NCBI GenBank assembly: GCA_036345935.2
Contig: JADWOT020001859.1
Coordinates: forward strand, 1-64,000
Origin: Taenia hydatigena
Taxonomy: Eukaryota > Platyhelminthes > Cestoda > Cyclophyllidea > Taeniidae
Direction: 5' to 3'
DNA: 64,000 bases
How positions within the stretch are numbered: the first letter of the stretch is position 1; the number at the start of each line of letters is the position of its first letter. Positions 1 to 11,460 of the stretch are shown here, piece after piece. The notes under the pieces are model-generated. The model was not told the DNA's origin. It searched no databases and saw nothing but the letters and a program-made list of their open reading frames with translations. The position numbers were made by a program, and so were the translations under genes.

Positions 1-149
1 TCTAGCATCACACTACTTTCTTACTTGCCCATCATGTATACCACCGAAATAACTTTCCTCTGTAAATGTTCCATTAAAAATCGTTCCTTTATTTTCGCCG
101 ATTCTACTGACTCCTATATTTTGGATCCCGTTTGCGGAACAAACCTTAA

Positions 150-1030
150 AGTTGCTCTGCACTTTGGCATTGCACTCCTTATCCTTGGTCTAGAAGAAGG
201 TCTCTAGGCGCTACACTTGCCACAACATTTAAATGAGGCACGAATGGCTTTGGCTTTATCTGTCATTGAGGAAGTCACTACAAACTATACATTTGGGTGT
301 GACTTAAGTTCCACACTTAGGAATCCGGCATTATGTAAGAGGTATTTTTAATTAAGAAGAACAGCAAGCTGCCCCTGTTATTCGTTTTTTAATAGCCGAC
401 TTCCAACAATCAACCACATGGCAAACTCTTGCTGTTATCTATGCAGGCACTTGCAATCTGGCCTCTGATAGCACTGACAAAGCGGTTGCCACTCCATTGT
501 TGCATCTATTCGACCCCTCCAACCCTAATTAAGTAGGATTCGAATCAGAGGATTCAAGCGATCAAACATTCCGTCACACGAAGTCAATCACAGAGTGAAT
601 CTTAATCAGAGCAGATTCATCTCACGCCTAGCAATCTGATGCAACTTTTACAATTGTAACATCGTTAGAGTTGTGTTTCCATAAAATAGGAGATACATAA
701 GTCCACTATATTTAAATGGATGCTCTTGAGGAGGTGTAAGTGTTTTTTATGGCCAATTTACCCCTAGATATCAGAAAAGAACTTGTGCGCTAACGCTTAT
801 TTTACACCTGAGACACTTAACCTATCCTGATTGCGATTGGCTAGAGTAAAGGTCAGACATCCATCCACTTGCAGTAAGGGCAGAGGACGAGGATGAGCGA
901 GTGAATGCATGCGATCATGCGACCACTTGCGGCAGTGCCACATGCCCCCGAGTACTTGACTAGCCGCACCTGTTTTCGAAAAGAGCCCTCTCTTGAAAAG
1001 CTTCGAAATGTTGCAGGAAGATTAACTGCG
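150..1030 (+). repeat. R2 dispersed repeat, copy 1
   Basis: First of four copies of a dispersed element (others near 1973-3405, 15880-16440 and 62452-63725, all in the opposite orientation). The stretch 420-660 aligns by eye with the reverse complement of 2900-3150, 15990-16210 and 63270-63440. The stretch 930-1000 aligns with the reverse complement of about 2580-2660. Read on plus, a protein-like frame can be followed in all four copies, with shared blocks ATPLLHLFD and ILIRADSS here; this copy has in-frame stops at about 530, 595 and 630. No recognised domain. Element class (retroelement remnant or decayed gene family) is undecided. Boundaries are approximate. Confidence 0.6.
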
Positions 1031-1049
1031 CAATCAAGTGACTCATCAG

Positions 1050-1385
1050 GGAAGGCAACTAATCGTCGTACGACTTAAATTAATATCAGCAAAGTAGCAT
1101 CTACGACTTAAGTTTGAAAAGTCGTCTATAGGTCTGAGTGATCATCTATCACGAAATTCGAGGCCTGGACAATGATGGTGATGATAATTGTGTTCACTGC
1201 CAGTTATCAAACTATCCATTCTGAGGCTTCTGCACGCTCCGACGTTCAAAATCAGCTCTGTCTACGGGTTCGTCATCCTGTAACATGCAAAATCGGACAC
1301 CTCCGAGTTCATGGCAAGGCGGTCAGTGTCATGTGAATCACAGCTACAAATACAACACCTCTGGCTTAGTGGAAAAATAGTACAC
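1050..1385 (+). repeat. R1 dispersed repeat, copy 1
   Basis: Directly follows the R2 copy. It matches 9080-9470 in the same orientation and 18300-18620 in reverse. Shared landmarks are the ACGACTTAAG...GAAAAGTCGTC block, then GAAATTCGAGGCCTG, then a segment with GAGTTCATG and TACAACACCTCTGGC. The second and third copies are also partners within the 5.4-21.9 kb inverted duplication; this one lies outside it, so R1 is a repeat in its own right. No coding potential or terminal structure was recognised. Confidence 0.6.
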
Positions 1386-1972
1386 AAAATAAACAATATT
1401 GCATTGTAGACCGATACAAATGCGATACCAGCAACCCTGTCACCATGAGATGCTGAAGAACGGCATTGACGTAGCGGTTTCTACCCTAATTCTTTAATCC
1501 CATATTTAGACTGGCGAGAGCCAAATGACCACCTCTGTTTAAATCGTTGTTTTCAACGCCGGGATTGTTCGCGCTAAAACATGTAAAATAAGAAGCATCA
1601 CACAAGTGTAGCTAGTCTACAGTATGAAAGCCACTTTCAAAGAATCAGGTGCTTCTAGGTGTCGCTGAGATTTGAACCTCGAGTATTCTAGTCAATCGGT
1701 TGCAGGCTTTCGTGTGCTTGACTATTCAAGCCTCATCACTCATTGAGATGAAGGGGAATTGACCTCGACAGATCATGTGTTCTCTTCACCATGGTTACAA
1801 AATCGCAACTGGACTGCTACAGACGTGTATCCAAGATCAAGATGGAGAGGGGTACATTTTAGAAAAACTATTCCAAGAGCGAAAGCCATCATTTTGCATT
1901 AAAACTTGTCCTTAGTCTGCTTTGGGAATGGCTTATAAAAAGACCTGAAATTCAACAAAATAAAATTGTGCG

Positions 1973-3405
1973 TAGATGGATCCTCGCATCCGCATAGGTG
2001 AGCTTGATGTCGGAGTAAGTGCGGCAGCCAAAAGGCAGCACTTAACATTTATTTTTCCATTCACATCTTGCCTGTCAACCCTCTCAGACTGATTTCAAAG
2101 ACGGGTGAATGTGAGAATTATCCCGATTGCTTGATTAGCCCGTTCCACTGATTCAGGTGGCATCGTGCCTCCCCATACCACCTTGACCCATAAGGTCAAG
2201 GCATTAGAAGAAGAAAGATTAGCAGCACAGCCCACACTGTCATCCTACTTAGTTGGTAGGACGGCTTTGGTGACCATCCCACAGCTAGTAGTAGATCGCA
2301 AAGTCGAACTGCCGACGCGCTTACCTTATGAGGCTCAAGCGTTTGAAACAGAATTAAATTTGACGTCCCCATAGTAGCAATAGCTAGTTGCTTTCTAACT
2401 AAACGTTGTTTGTGGTATATGTCGGCAAACAGCCTACAGTATTCACTTTTGCCTCTGTCAAGTCAATTAACCCCTGAGTTTTGAAATCGAGGTGGAAAGT
2501 GGACCCCATATTCTGCCATTGGTTCATTTTTGCGGATCATTTGATTGCGCATTGGATCGTCCTGTCGCATTTCAAACGAGTTACAGAGAGCACTCTCTCT
2601 TCAAAAACATGCGCGGCTAGCCAAGCACTCGAACGCGTGTCGTACTGTTGCAAGAGATTGCACGATCTCACTATCACTGTCACATCCTCAACCCCTTCCT
2701 AAGCCGCATGTAGGCGGTTGTCTGGGCTTGACCCTAGGCAATCTTGGTGAGGATAGGTTAAATAACTCGGATGTGAGCAAAATGGAAGTGCGCTAGAATT
2801 GATTGATGTTCAGAAGTGAATATGCTTTTAAATGTGAGTCTATTTAGCCTGCGCTTTCGCAGAATTGTATATCCAATACCTTGAACTTGAATCATTCATT
2901 TTGTTTGATAAAAGCATACCTTTGACCAAGTCAAAGTGCCAAGCGAGAGATGAGTCTACTCTAATTAAGATGTACCCAGTGATTGGCTTAGCATGACAGA
3001 ATGTTTGATTGTTTGGCTCTTCTAATTCATATCTACATTGACGATGGTCATGGGAGTCAAATAGATGCAACAGTGAGGTGGTAACCACTTTATCAGTGCT
3101 ATCAGAGTCCAGGTTGAAAGTGTTTATGCAAACAACTACAAAGGTTAGCTGCGAGGCAGATTGTTTGGATTCGGCCGCTACAAAACAGGGAACACAGGCA
3201 TTTATAGCTCTCCTTAGGTGATAAAACTACTACATAATACCGGATTCCCAAGTGCGGAGCCTAACTCACGCACTTCTGCCTGTCTTGAAGCAACTTAAAG
3301 CCGAAGCTGTTCGTGCTTTCTCGAAGCATTGTGGTACGTTCAGCACTTGGAAGCTATTTTCAAGACGAAGGACAAGAGGTACTTTGCCGAAGTGCAGTGC
3401 AGCTG
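1973..3405 (-). repeat. R2 dispersed repeat, copy 2 (long copy)
   Basis: Longest R2 copy, about 1.4 kb. It aligns along its length with 62452-63725 in the same orientation; the segment 2850-3405 also aligns with 15880-16440. Read on minus, 3200 down to 2920 gives a protein-like frame with the family blocks DSDSTDKVV, LLHLFDSHD and PITGYILIRVDSS, and a TATA-like CTATAAATG at about 3200 just upstream. The rest (1973-2840) shows no shared reading frame. Function unknown. A decayed transposon ORF or a decayed lineage-specific gene family would both fit. Ends were set by where visible similarity stops. Confidence 0.6.
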
Positions 3406-5379
3406 AGTCTACTGGCACGTCTCACTAGTACATTCTAGAAGACAGTAGAACCGACGAAAAAGGAAAAGGTTTTGAAATGGAGCAGCTACTATTCCGGACT
3501 TTTTCCTATTTAGTCGAATGCTGCTTGTTATGCGACAAAACAGCTCGAATAAATGCATTTCGAGTCACTCAGTTCTTCTTTAAGAAATGTCAAATTTTAG
3601 CCTAGTATAACTGTTATATTTGGCTATGGAGAGACGTTATGCTTTAGAGTTATCGTTATGCGATAACGGTAAGGTAAGCAAAAGGCACATCACTGCAGTC
3701 AAGCACGACAGCGAAATCCCCCCGCGAATCCTATTTCCAATTTAAAAGACAATTTTACTTTGCAATGTCACTTTCCTTCCTTCGAATTTAACGCTCTCTA
3801 AATGGATCGGTTGTTTGCCCAAAATTGTGAGAATCAAAACATGGCACGTAAAGTTCACTTAACAATGGATTAGGTGAGATACAACCACTTTTGCGTCCCA
3901 CTGGACTGATGCATAGAGTAATTATTGAAACGATGCAACTCTATTTTATTCCTTGCGGACACTGTGGCTTTTCCATCAAAGTTTAGACGGCTTTCGATGT
4001 AAAGCCCTTCCCACACATGCCTGCAGAGTAAATACAACGTACCACAAAACATTCGCTATTGCGAGGTCAGCATGCGTTAACGCACGGCCTGAGTAGCTTC
4101 AGTCGTCCCTCGACCGCCAAGTGTTGACGCATCTCCCATGCGATGGTTACACAGGTTTCATACCTTCTTACTCACTAGATATTCGCTAGAGAGGATAGGG
4201 TTCTTCCCAGTGAGCCATCAGATCTCATGTTGTGGTTATCACTCTAAGTTAAGTCTGTGTAGTCAAATGCTGTGGTAGTGAGTAGTTGATGTGCAAATGG
4301 AATTTCAAATTTTCCCTGCACCGATATTAAATGTGCGGTGCCTTACCGGAAATTGTCGAAGTGGTACACTTACGTAGAGAAGTCCCAATGGCTTCAATTT
4401 GTTTAAGGAAATTACTTTTATTACTGCAGCAGAAACTTCTTCCTTCTACACCTTTATGAAGTGTCTGCAATAAACTGGCAGCTTAAAAGTCGACGCTGAA
4501 TGATGGTGGTTGATTGAGGCCACGTCTGAAAATGAGATGATGAAGAACTGTAATGTTTGTTCTCTCGACAGAAGTTTTTTGTTTTATCTCAGTCCATCTC
4601 CATCTCTCTTGCAGCTTCATTTGCTAGGACTCAGTTTCGTTGGTTCCAAAACATGGGTGTTTTGGTTAGGAGTGAGGACAGTTGAAGCAGCATTGAGCTG
4701 CGTGTTGACAATTATGCATGTTCAACTGTATGAAAGATGACTTAGCGAGTTTGAGGTGTTGATTGTGAGGTATAGACCAAGCCAAATTGTCCATACACAA
4801 AGGAGTTTCGGGAAGTGGACTGATCTGTAGATCTTGAAGGTGACATGGAAAGTAGGCATGAATTTAATAAGCATTGCCTCCTACCGCTTCGATGAGTTGA
4901 GCGTCGTCATCGCTTCCATTTGCGATACATCATCCTACGTGGACTCTCACCCCCAAAACGGTGGAAGCGAAGGAGTACATAGCGCTGTTGGAAGAAGAAG
5001 AGGAGGACAACTGATGGTGCTGAGTTGAGTAAGACCTCATATCTCCAATGAAAGGCTCCACTCCCATCAGTCTTCTCCCGTGCATAAATGCATTTGTCTT
5101 CCGTGGACAAACAATTTAAATTTGATAGCATAACAGTAAACGTGTCAAATAGTAGACCTTTGGATGGCTACAATCTGGTTGCCGAAATGCGATCTGCGTG
5201 CGATTTTGAACTGAGCTCTACACCTGACCTAAGGCCTTTAAAGGAATGATGCGAGCTGTGAAACAGATGCGAATGATTTACAATCAAATTGTTTAACCTT
5301 ATTTGCACTGAAAATAAACAACCTGCCTTCCACATTGACTGGATGGTAGCATCTAACATGGGCTCCTATCATCCAACCA
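3406..5379. other. No recognisable gene
   Basis: Only short ORFs of no recognisable family; no RNA gene, splice-consistent exon pair or repeat shared with the rest of the window was seen. Confidence 0.4.
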
Positions 5380-5623
5380 CGGGCCGAATTTAATGAACTC
5401 TACAGCTCGAAGACGAGTTAGGTTAAATTACTTTCGCAATTCATTTAAGCGACTCCCAACTTTACGCGTAGCTCCTCATGAAAACAATTTTAAAATTCAT
5501 CAATTTATTTCCAAAACTAAAACCTACAAAGTGGCTGCCATTACGACAGACTATGAGGACCACAAAACAGATGAAAACAGCAAAACACCAACATCACAGC
5601 CACTCCATGAAAGACGGCTATGG

Positions 5624-7545
5624 TCAGTCTGCAGACGCTTCATAAAGAAAGCGAATAACTCGCTTTGTCAGTTCCACATATTTCCACTTATCCTCGTCTT
5701 CACCACCCTTTTTTGTCTAATTCAGCAGTAGGCTTATTTTCTATCCACTCCGCCAGCGTCCTAAATTGCTACTTTTGCCTCGACACCATATCGCCATCTT
5801 TTTCTGAAAAGACATGCTCCAAAGGTATTATTGTTTGTTAAGGCTCCTTTTGGGATTCATGATTCCTAATAGTTCCAAGGCTTTCACCGAGGCTGCCGAA
5901 ACAGGAGCTCATTGTAGGAACGCTTCTCTCTATGTCTAGAGCATTTGGCCTTGCTAGAGACGCCTCACGGCCAAAAATTTCGCCACCGGCTCCCCTTGTT
6001 TTGTAGCGCTGGTTCTGGAATCATGTCTTAGACTAAAAGAAAAGTCAAAAGCATGACGAGGTTTGGCAACTCAATCGTAGACAGTCAATCACCACACAAT
6101 AATGACTGCCGATTAAACAGTTCATTTGGTACTTTAATGCTCGACCAACCTGAGTCCTTGTCAAGCCGATGCGACGCGCAAGTTCTTCGCGCTCATGCAT
6201 ATTGATGTATTTTTTTCTTCTCAAAGTATTTCATCATCTCACTGATTTGGTAGGGAGTGAAGAGAGCCCCGCGTCTGCCCTGTCTTTGGGCCTCAGATAA
6301 TGTCTGGCGTACCTGAGACTACTCTGTGGTTGGCGTTGTAGAGAAGTTTGCCGAATCAGGCATAGATGTCGTGGCAGTAAGTTGGTGGTGAACAGAGTAA
6401 TTTCGAAGCAATAGGGCATTTGTGGGAAGATGTTGACACCTGCTTAACGGTGTGAACGGTTGCTGCACCTGTGGTTGTGGTAGCTGTTGACTTAGTTTTG
6501 GCAAAGTGCCAAATAGGAGTGGATTCAGTGCTGGGATGGTCGGTGACGCAGTGGGAGTTTGAAGTTGACCTGAGCTTCCACCCTGCTTTGGAGACAAAGG
6601 CATGTTGGTGAAGGATGTCTGTTGTAGTGCAGACTTTGGCGTGCTAGCCGGTTGTGGACTGCGTAGGGGAAATACAGTCATTGCTCATAAGATATCCGTT
6701 TTGTTAGAAGTAGCATCATCAATTTTCGGCCATTTTGGTGGCTAAGGATTCAGTTGGGTTCGTTTTCCATTAGAAGGGATGGATCTTTCAAATACTAGAG
6801 ACTTAGCCAGATCAGAGACCGCCTCTTCCCCATTTTGTGATGTGAGTGGTGTTGCTCGTCCCACTTGCTGCTGCATGGATGCTAACGAAGTCGATAAGGC
6901 GAATTCTTGAGGAGGCGAGTTTGTCCCTCTCTCAAGTACAACTGGAGATTCTGTGTTTGATGCACCTGTAAAACAAAACGACTGCAATTAGAACGCGATC
7001 ATCTGCATACAATTAGGTGTTAGTTCCACGTTCATTTGGATCAAAGACTTATTTATGTCGAGTGTGCTATTTTAAGCGTGCTATTGGGTCCTCTTTGACG
7101 CTACCCAGGCTGGCTCGACTGGGTGTGATTGCGTTGTTGTTGGGACGGCTTTGCAACGGTAAAAATAGCAACATCGCCAATAAGAAGCACTGTACAAAAG
7201 TTCTTGAGTGTCAACACCGACTAGTGTGCGAGTGTGAAAAATTGGTGCAAAAAATGATGTAGAGCCTTTTCAGCTGTAAGTGCGTCAGGCATGCCACTGT
7301 GGCTGCAGAAAAGGACACCCTCGAGGGACAACAATTGAGTCCATCCTCAACTCATAATTGCTGAGAGTGAAAACATGGTAACAAAAGCACAAAAGCTTGA
7401 GGCACAAATGTATGCAAACAAGGCGGAACATGAAGAGTGATAAAGCAATTTGATGGACAATGCCGCTTGCTTGCAGCGTTGCCAGATGTTGGAGTTGTTC
7501 AGGATCTAGGAGGCCCAAAATCTTTTTTACTGTAAAGTTGGACAT
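5624..7545 (-). pseudogene. NK-2-class homeobox pseudogene, copy A
   Basis: Exon 1 starts at ATG 7545 with MSNFTVKKILGLLDPEQ, a TN-type repression motif of NK-2 proteins. Exon 2 follows an AG acceptor near 6967, is Pro/Gln/Ser-rich and runs into the homeodomain (LFTPYQISEMMKYFEKK), ending at 6150 before GTTGG. Exon 3 starts at 6032 and gives FQNQRYKTR with NK-2-type Tyr54, then an acidic tail ending ASAD-stop at 5624. Lesions: exon 1 donor is GC where copy B has GT; in-frame stops in exon 2; one extra A in a seven-A run in the homeodomain (about 6207-6213); TGA in place of Trp48 (6021-6023); further stops and an apparent indel in the tail. Introns are retained, so it arose by DNA duplication, not retroposition. 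The NK-2 assignment rests on the TN motif plus Tyr54; the paralogue group cannot be set. Confidence 0.75.
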
Positions 7546-7582
7546 GATGAAGTTGTGACCAAACAGTTCTGCGCCGTTATTG

Positions 7583-7590
7583 CATTTATA
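7583..7590 (-). promoter_or_regulatory. TATA-like box of homeobox copy A
   Basis: TATAAATG on minus, about 38 bases upstream of the copy A start codon. Copy B has TATAAATA in the corresponding place, and both are preceded by ATTGG, so an ancestral core promoter seems to have been copied with the gene. Confidence 0.5.
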
Positions 7591-9079
7591 AACCTTGAAG
7601 GCCAATAAAATCTAAGTTTGCGGTCGAGTATCTTTGATCCCGTCAATTGCTTTTTTAAGGGACGTGTTCCTCGCATTTTCTTTATAATTTTGGTCTGAGG
7701 AACTCTGTATTGTGATGCTTGATTTTCTTTTACCTTGGATCTCTTTACTCTTAGCTTATTAATCGATTGCAATTTGCATTTTTGCTTATTCTCTTAAGGA
7801 AGTCGCTTTGAAGCCGAAGCAATGGATGTTGATGGGTGGGCCATAGGAAAATGTACTCATTCACAATTGGGCTGTAAAGCTGTGGATTTTTACGAATGTA
7901 GAAGCTACGTATATAAGAAATTAAAAAAATCCATTTCTAGCGATGCAATCACCTTGCTGAATGTTCTGAAGGAGGACGCCCTTTTGAGGAGTTGGTAAAC
8001 TCTAAGGGATAGACTGAGGCTGTGCGTTGTGCTTAAGTTTTTAAATAGCAACTTAAGTTCCTTTCCACTAGGTTTAATTTTGGTACCCTTAATTATTTAT
8101 AATGGGTATTAGGTTTCGCTGTGGGTGGAAAATGCTATTTTAATGCCAGTTTTTGAGTAGAAAATAGTAGAGATAACTTGAAAGGGCCTAAAAACCAGTT
8201 TATTCGTAAATGTTTTATTTTGGGGATGCACACAATCAAATCAACACAAACAGCGGCAAATGCAGAGCTATGAATGGCTCCTTCACTAATTGAATCTCTT
8301 CGACTAAGAGCAAATTTAAAGTAGTTCCTGGTCTTTGGTCGCGGGTGTCTAGAGGGGGAGGACCTTCCCTATTCAGTAAGATAGCTCGATGCTGGTCTCC
8401 ACATCTCAAGTTTGAAAAAAATTCTAGCATATTTAGGAAATTCTTGAAGGTGATCCCTTTACTATGCGTCTTTAGGCTGGAAGTAAAGCCATTTTGAAGA
8501 TCGGGTTGAAGTAGCTGTAATCTTCTTGGCTGGGTGAATCCAAGAATAAATTTATTTCTGTTTGGACACATTATGTATCAATTGGTATATTTTCTGAGCC
8601 TAATTTTCTCCGTCTTCTAACTTACATTTCCTTGAATCATTTAATGGTTATTTCTGTTACTTCTCCTCGTGATGCGCCTAACTTCTGCTGCTAAGTTCCG
8701 CCTAAAGCTGCTTATTTGCGATAATGTTTGCATCAATCCCTACAAATCCCATACTTGACTTCAAGAAAAAGGGAAACTATTCACCAAGATGATGTAAGGA
8801 TCAGAGGCGTAACATGAATCGACAATAAAAGTCAAGTAGAGGAATGGAGAAAGGCGGGGATTCAACTCGAAAGAAATGCAAGGGATGGAGGTATTGTTCT
8901 CTACTACACCAGTTATCTACGCAAGAAGGCGACCTCTTTGTATTGTTTGCAAAAGCAGTATCCCATGGGATTGAAGTCCAGACAGCGTCGTTGACAGAGC
9001 TCTCACACTCAAATCTCCTAAAGAACACAGAAGCCTCAAGAGACCGTCAATCAGGTCGAAACAATTACTCTCAACGTCA

Positions 9080-9470
9080 CCATGTCATGCTTAATCGTTA
9101 GACATGAGTCTGACTCATAAAGGATGACAGCTAATCGTTATACAACTTGAATTTATGCCAGCACAGCAGTATCCACGACTTAAGCTTGAAAAGTCGTCCA
9201 CAGTTCTGAGCGATCATATATCGGGAAATTCGAGGCCTGAGCAATGCTGATGATTTTCATAACCAGTTAATAAACTATCCATTCTAAGGCATCTGCAGAA
9301 TCTGACGTTCGAAAGCAGCTCTGTCCACAGGTTTGCCAATCTGTAACATGCAAAATCGGACACCTACGAGTTCATGTGACAGAGGTCAGAGTCACACGAA
9401 TTACAGCAGCAAATACAACGCTTCTGACATAATAAGAACGAGTACACAAAATTAGCGCTGTGACCAACTG
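9080..9470 (+). repeat. R1 dispersed repeat, copy 2
   Basis: Same orientation as 1050-1385 and mirror partner of 18300-18620. Contains the shared ACGACTTAAGCTTGAAAAG and GAAATTCGAGGCCTGA blocks and the following GAGTTCATG region. Confidence 0.6.
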
Positions 9471-11460
9471 ATCCGGTGTCGGGTTTGTTGATTGCATACA
9501 TGAGGGAATCACCCACAAAAGGTAGATAAGTTTGCATAGCTCGGTAGACATAGATCGCAACACGCACCCCTCCACGTGTCGCGTGACTTCAAAGGGTGAG
9601 AGGTTTAACTGTGTGACCAAAAATAAATTACGTAGATCCCAAACTCACCTGATTAGGATAAAATATGGCGCACACCGAATGACTTGAATACGAGGCTTAT
9701 AGTACTTCAGAGCACACGACGATCGATGTCAAGCGCTACCTTCCTTCACTTCTCCCTCCTCCTTCCATAATTTTGTTGACAACTAGACAAGGAGGATGAG
9801 GGTCTCCATACACAAAGCTATCCTTACTGCCATACACAACAGAATCAAACCAGTTCCTTAACAATGCGCCAATCGTCCGTTGTTAGAGCAAGAAATTTCG
9901 TTTGAGTTGGCTAAATGCTTCTGTTTGAAACAAGTTTTGCTGTGCAAATGGATGTGCACCAGAACGAACACTAACCAGTTTATAAATAAGTCCAAACCTG
10001 GTGAAAAATGTGGGTCAAAAGAGCAAATGCAGGAAAGCCGGAGTTGTTTCATGCATGCTGACATGGACTGTCAGCTTATTGTATTTAGGGACCAGAGGAA
10101 GTAGGAAGGACAGGGGATGTTATGAAGACTACTTTTTAAGTGCACTTTAGTGGTTTCTTTGTTATAACCTCTTTGCTAAATTACTTGAGTAGCTGTGCAA
10201 CCAATTGCCCACAAATTTGGAACAAGAAGTGACGGTTCCAATTTCTAGGCGTTCCAACAAAGTCCATACGACTAAATCGAGAATGTGTCTACCTTCAAAA
10301 AAACAAATGTCTCGAGACAATTAAGTAGAGATGAGGCATTTGAAAGGTGATTGCCTTGCTGTCAAAGGAACTAGTAGGCCCTTAACTAGTTGCCACTCCA
10401 TTTTCTCCCTTATGCTAAAATAATCTCTACATTACCGATGGCTTCTTCTCTCCTGCGAGAGTAGTACTATGCCAAAACTTGTCCCGTGATTAGAGAATGA
10501 CCAAATGGGAGAAATCTTTTGATTTCGAAAATTAAAGAAATTTTGAATTACAAATATTGCTCAGAAAGTGAGTTTCCCATTCGACTCTTCATTCATTTAT
10601 AGAACCATCTTTTTATAATCAGTGGTTCTATAATAATAAAAAAACTGACCAAGAGCCTTCGTATCCTATTTTATAAATTTTGAAGAACGAGGATTCGACG
10701 CGTGACTAGTATATTCTCATTCAAATGCAAATAGACGAGAGGAGTGAGACTGCAAAGTCTCGAGACAAGTGATCTACATCCTGTTCCACCAACGAGTCAG
10801 TCGTACTTATTTATTTCCATGTTGTGCGGGCAAAATCCCGTTGATAAGCGCATTTCTCATTGTTTTATAGGCGGTAAACCAGCATGTGGTGGACCGCACA
10901 CTTGCACACGAAGGAGTGCTTTCCAGCTGTAATAGCGAAAGTGCAAAAAGGCAAGGATGCGTCCCTAAGCACTGCTGCTTAACGAGAAGCTACTAGAAAG
11001 GGAGAATGAATTGGCTACATAGAGGCACGAAGAAGGAAAGTTGGATTAAAAGAAGGAGGGCAGGAAAGCGATCACAAGTAAAAAATGGGATGGAAGAGTG
11101 TAGAGTGAATTTGAAAATCGCCACCATACCTCCGGGTCGCTTGTGATCAATGCAGGTTTAGAATGCTCATACAGCCAACAGTTAATATCCTCGCTATATG
11201 AGCCTTTGCATGGAGCATGATAAAGGAACCATTCTACCTGTTTTGCAATTAATATCTCGGGTGGTCATCCACTTACTTTGCTTTGATAACGACGAGTGGT
11301 TGCGATATGCTATTAAATGAAAAATGTAGAGACCCGCTATTGACTATGGCTTTGACAGGATCGCGATAGTAGCTTGTCGATCACTGATGGCATGTGAATT
11401 GTTGGAAATGCTTCGTTTCATTGTTTGGGGCTCAAATTCAGTGCAGTTTTGATCTAACGC

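Larger units (their letters stand above)
5380..11460. repeat. Left arm of old inverted duplication (P1)
   Basis: Several blocks in this arm reappear in reverse complement at 16510-21900, in mirrored order. Homeobox copy A (5624-7545) pairs with copy B (20073-21794). The segment 7830-7900 pairs with 19680-19760, 8830-9030 with 18690-18960, the R1 repeat at 9080-9470 with 18300-18620, 10180-10360 with 17580-17780, 10870-10930 with 17060-17140, and 11330-11460 with 16510-16670. Paired coordinates sum to roughly 27.4-28.0 kb, putting the axis near 13.9 kb. Divergence is high with many indels, so this is an old event. End points are approximate. Confidence 0.65.

Noticed and set aside
1650..1745. 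Possible tRNA-derived SINE head on minus (GAGGTTCAAATCTC resembles a B box)
   Set aside because: No A box at the right distance, no cloverleaf that pairs, and no second copy in the window.
5393..5731. 112-codon plus-strand ORF
   Set aside because: It covers the 3' end and flank of homeobox copy A on the opposite strand; chance frame.
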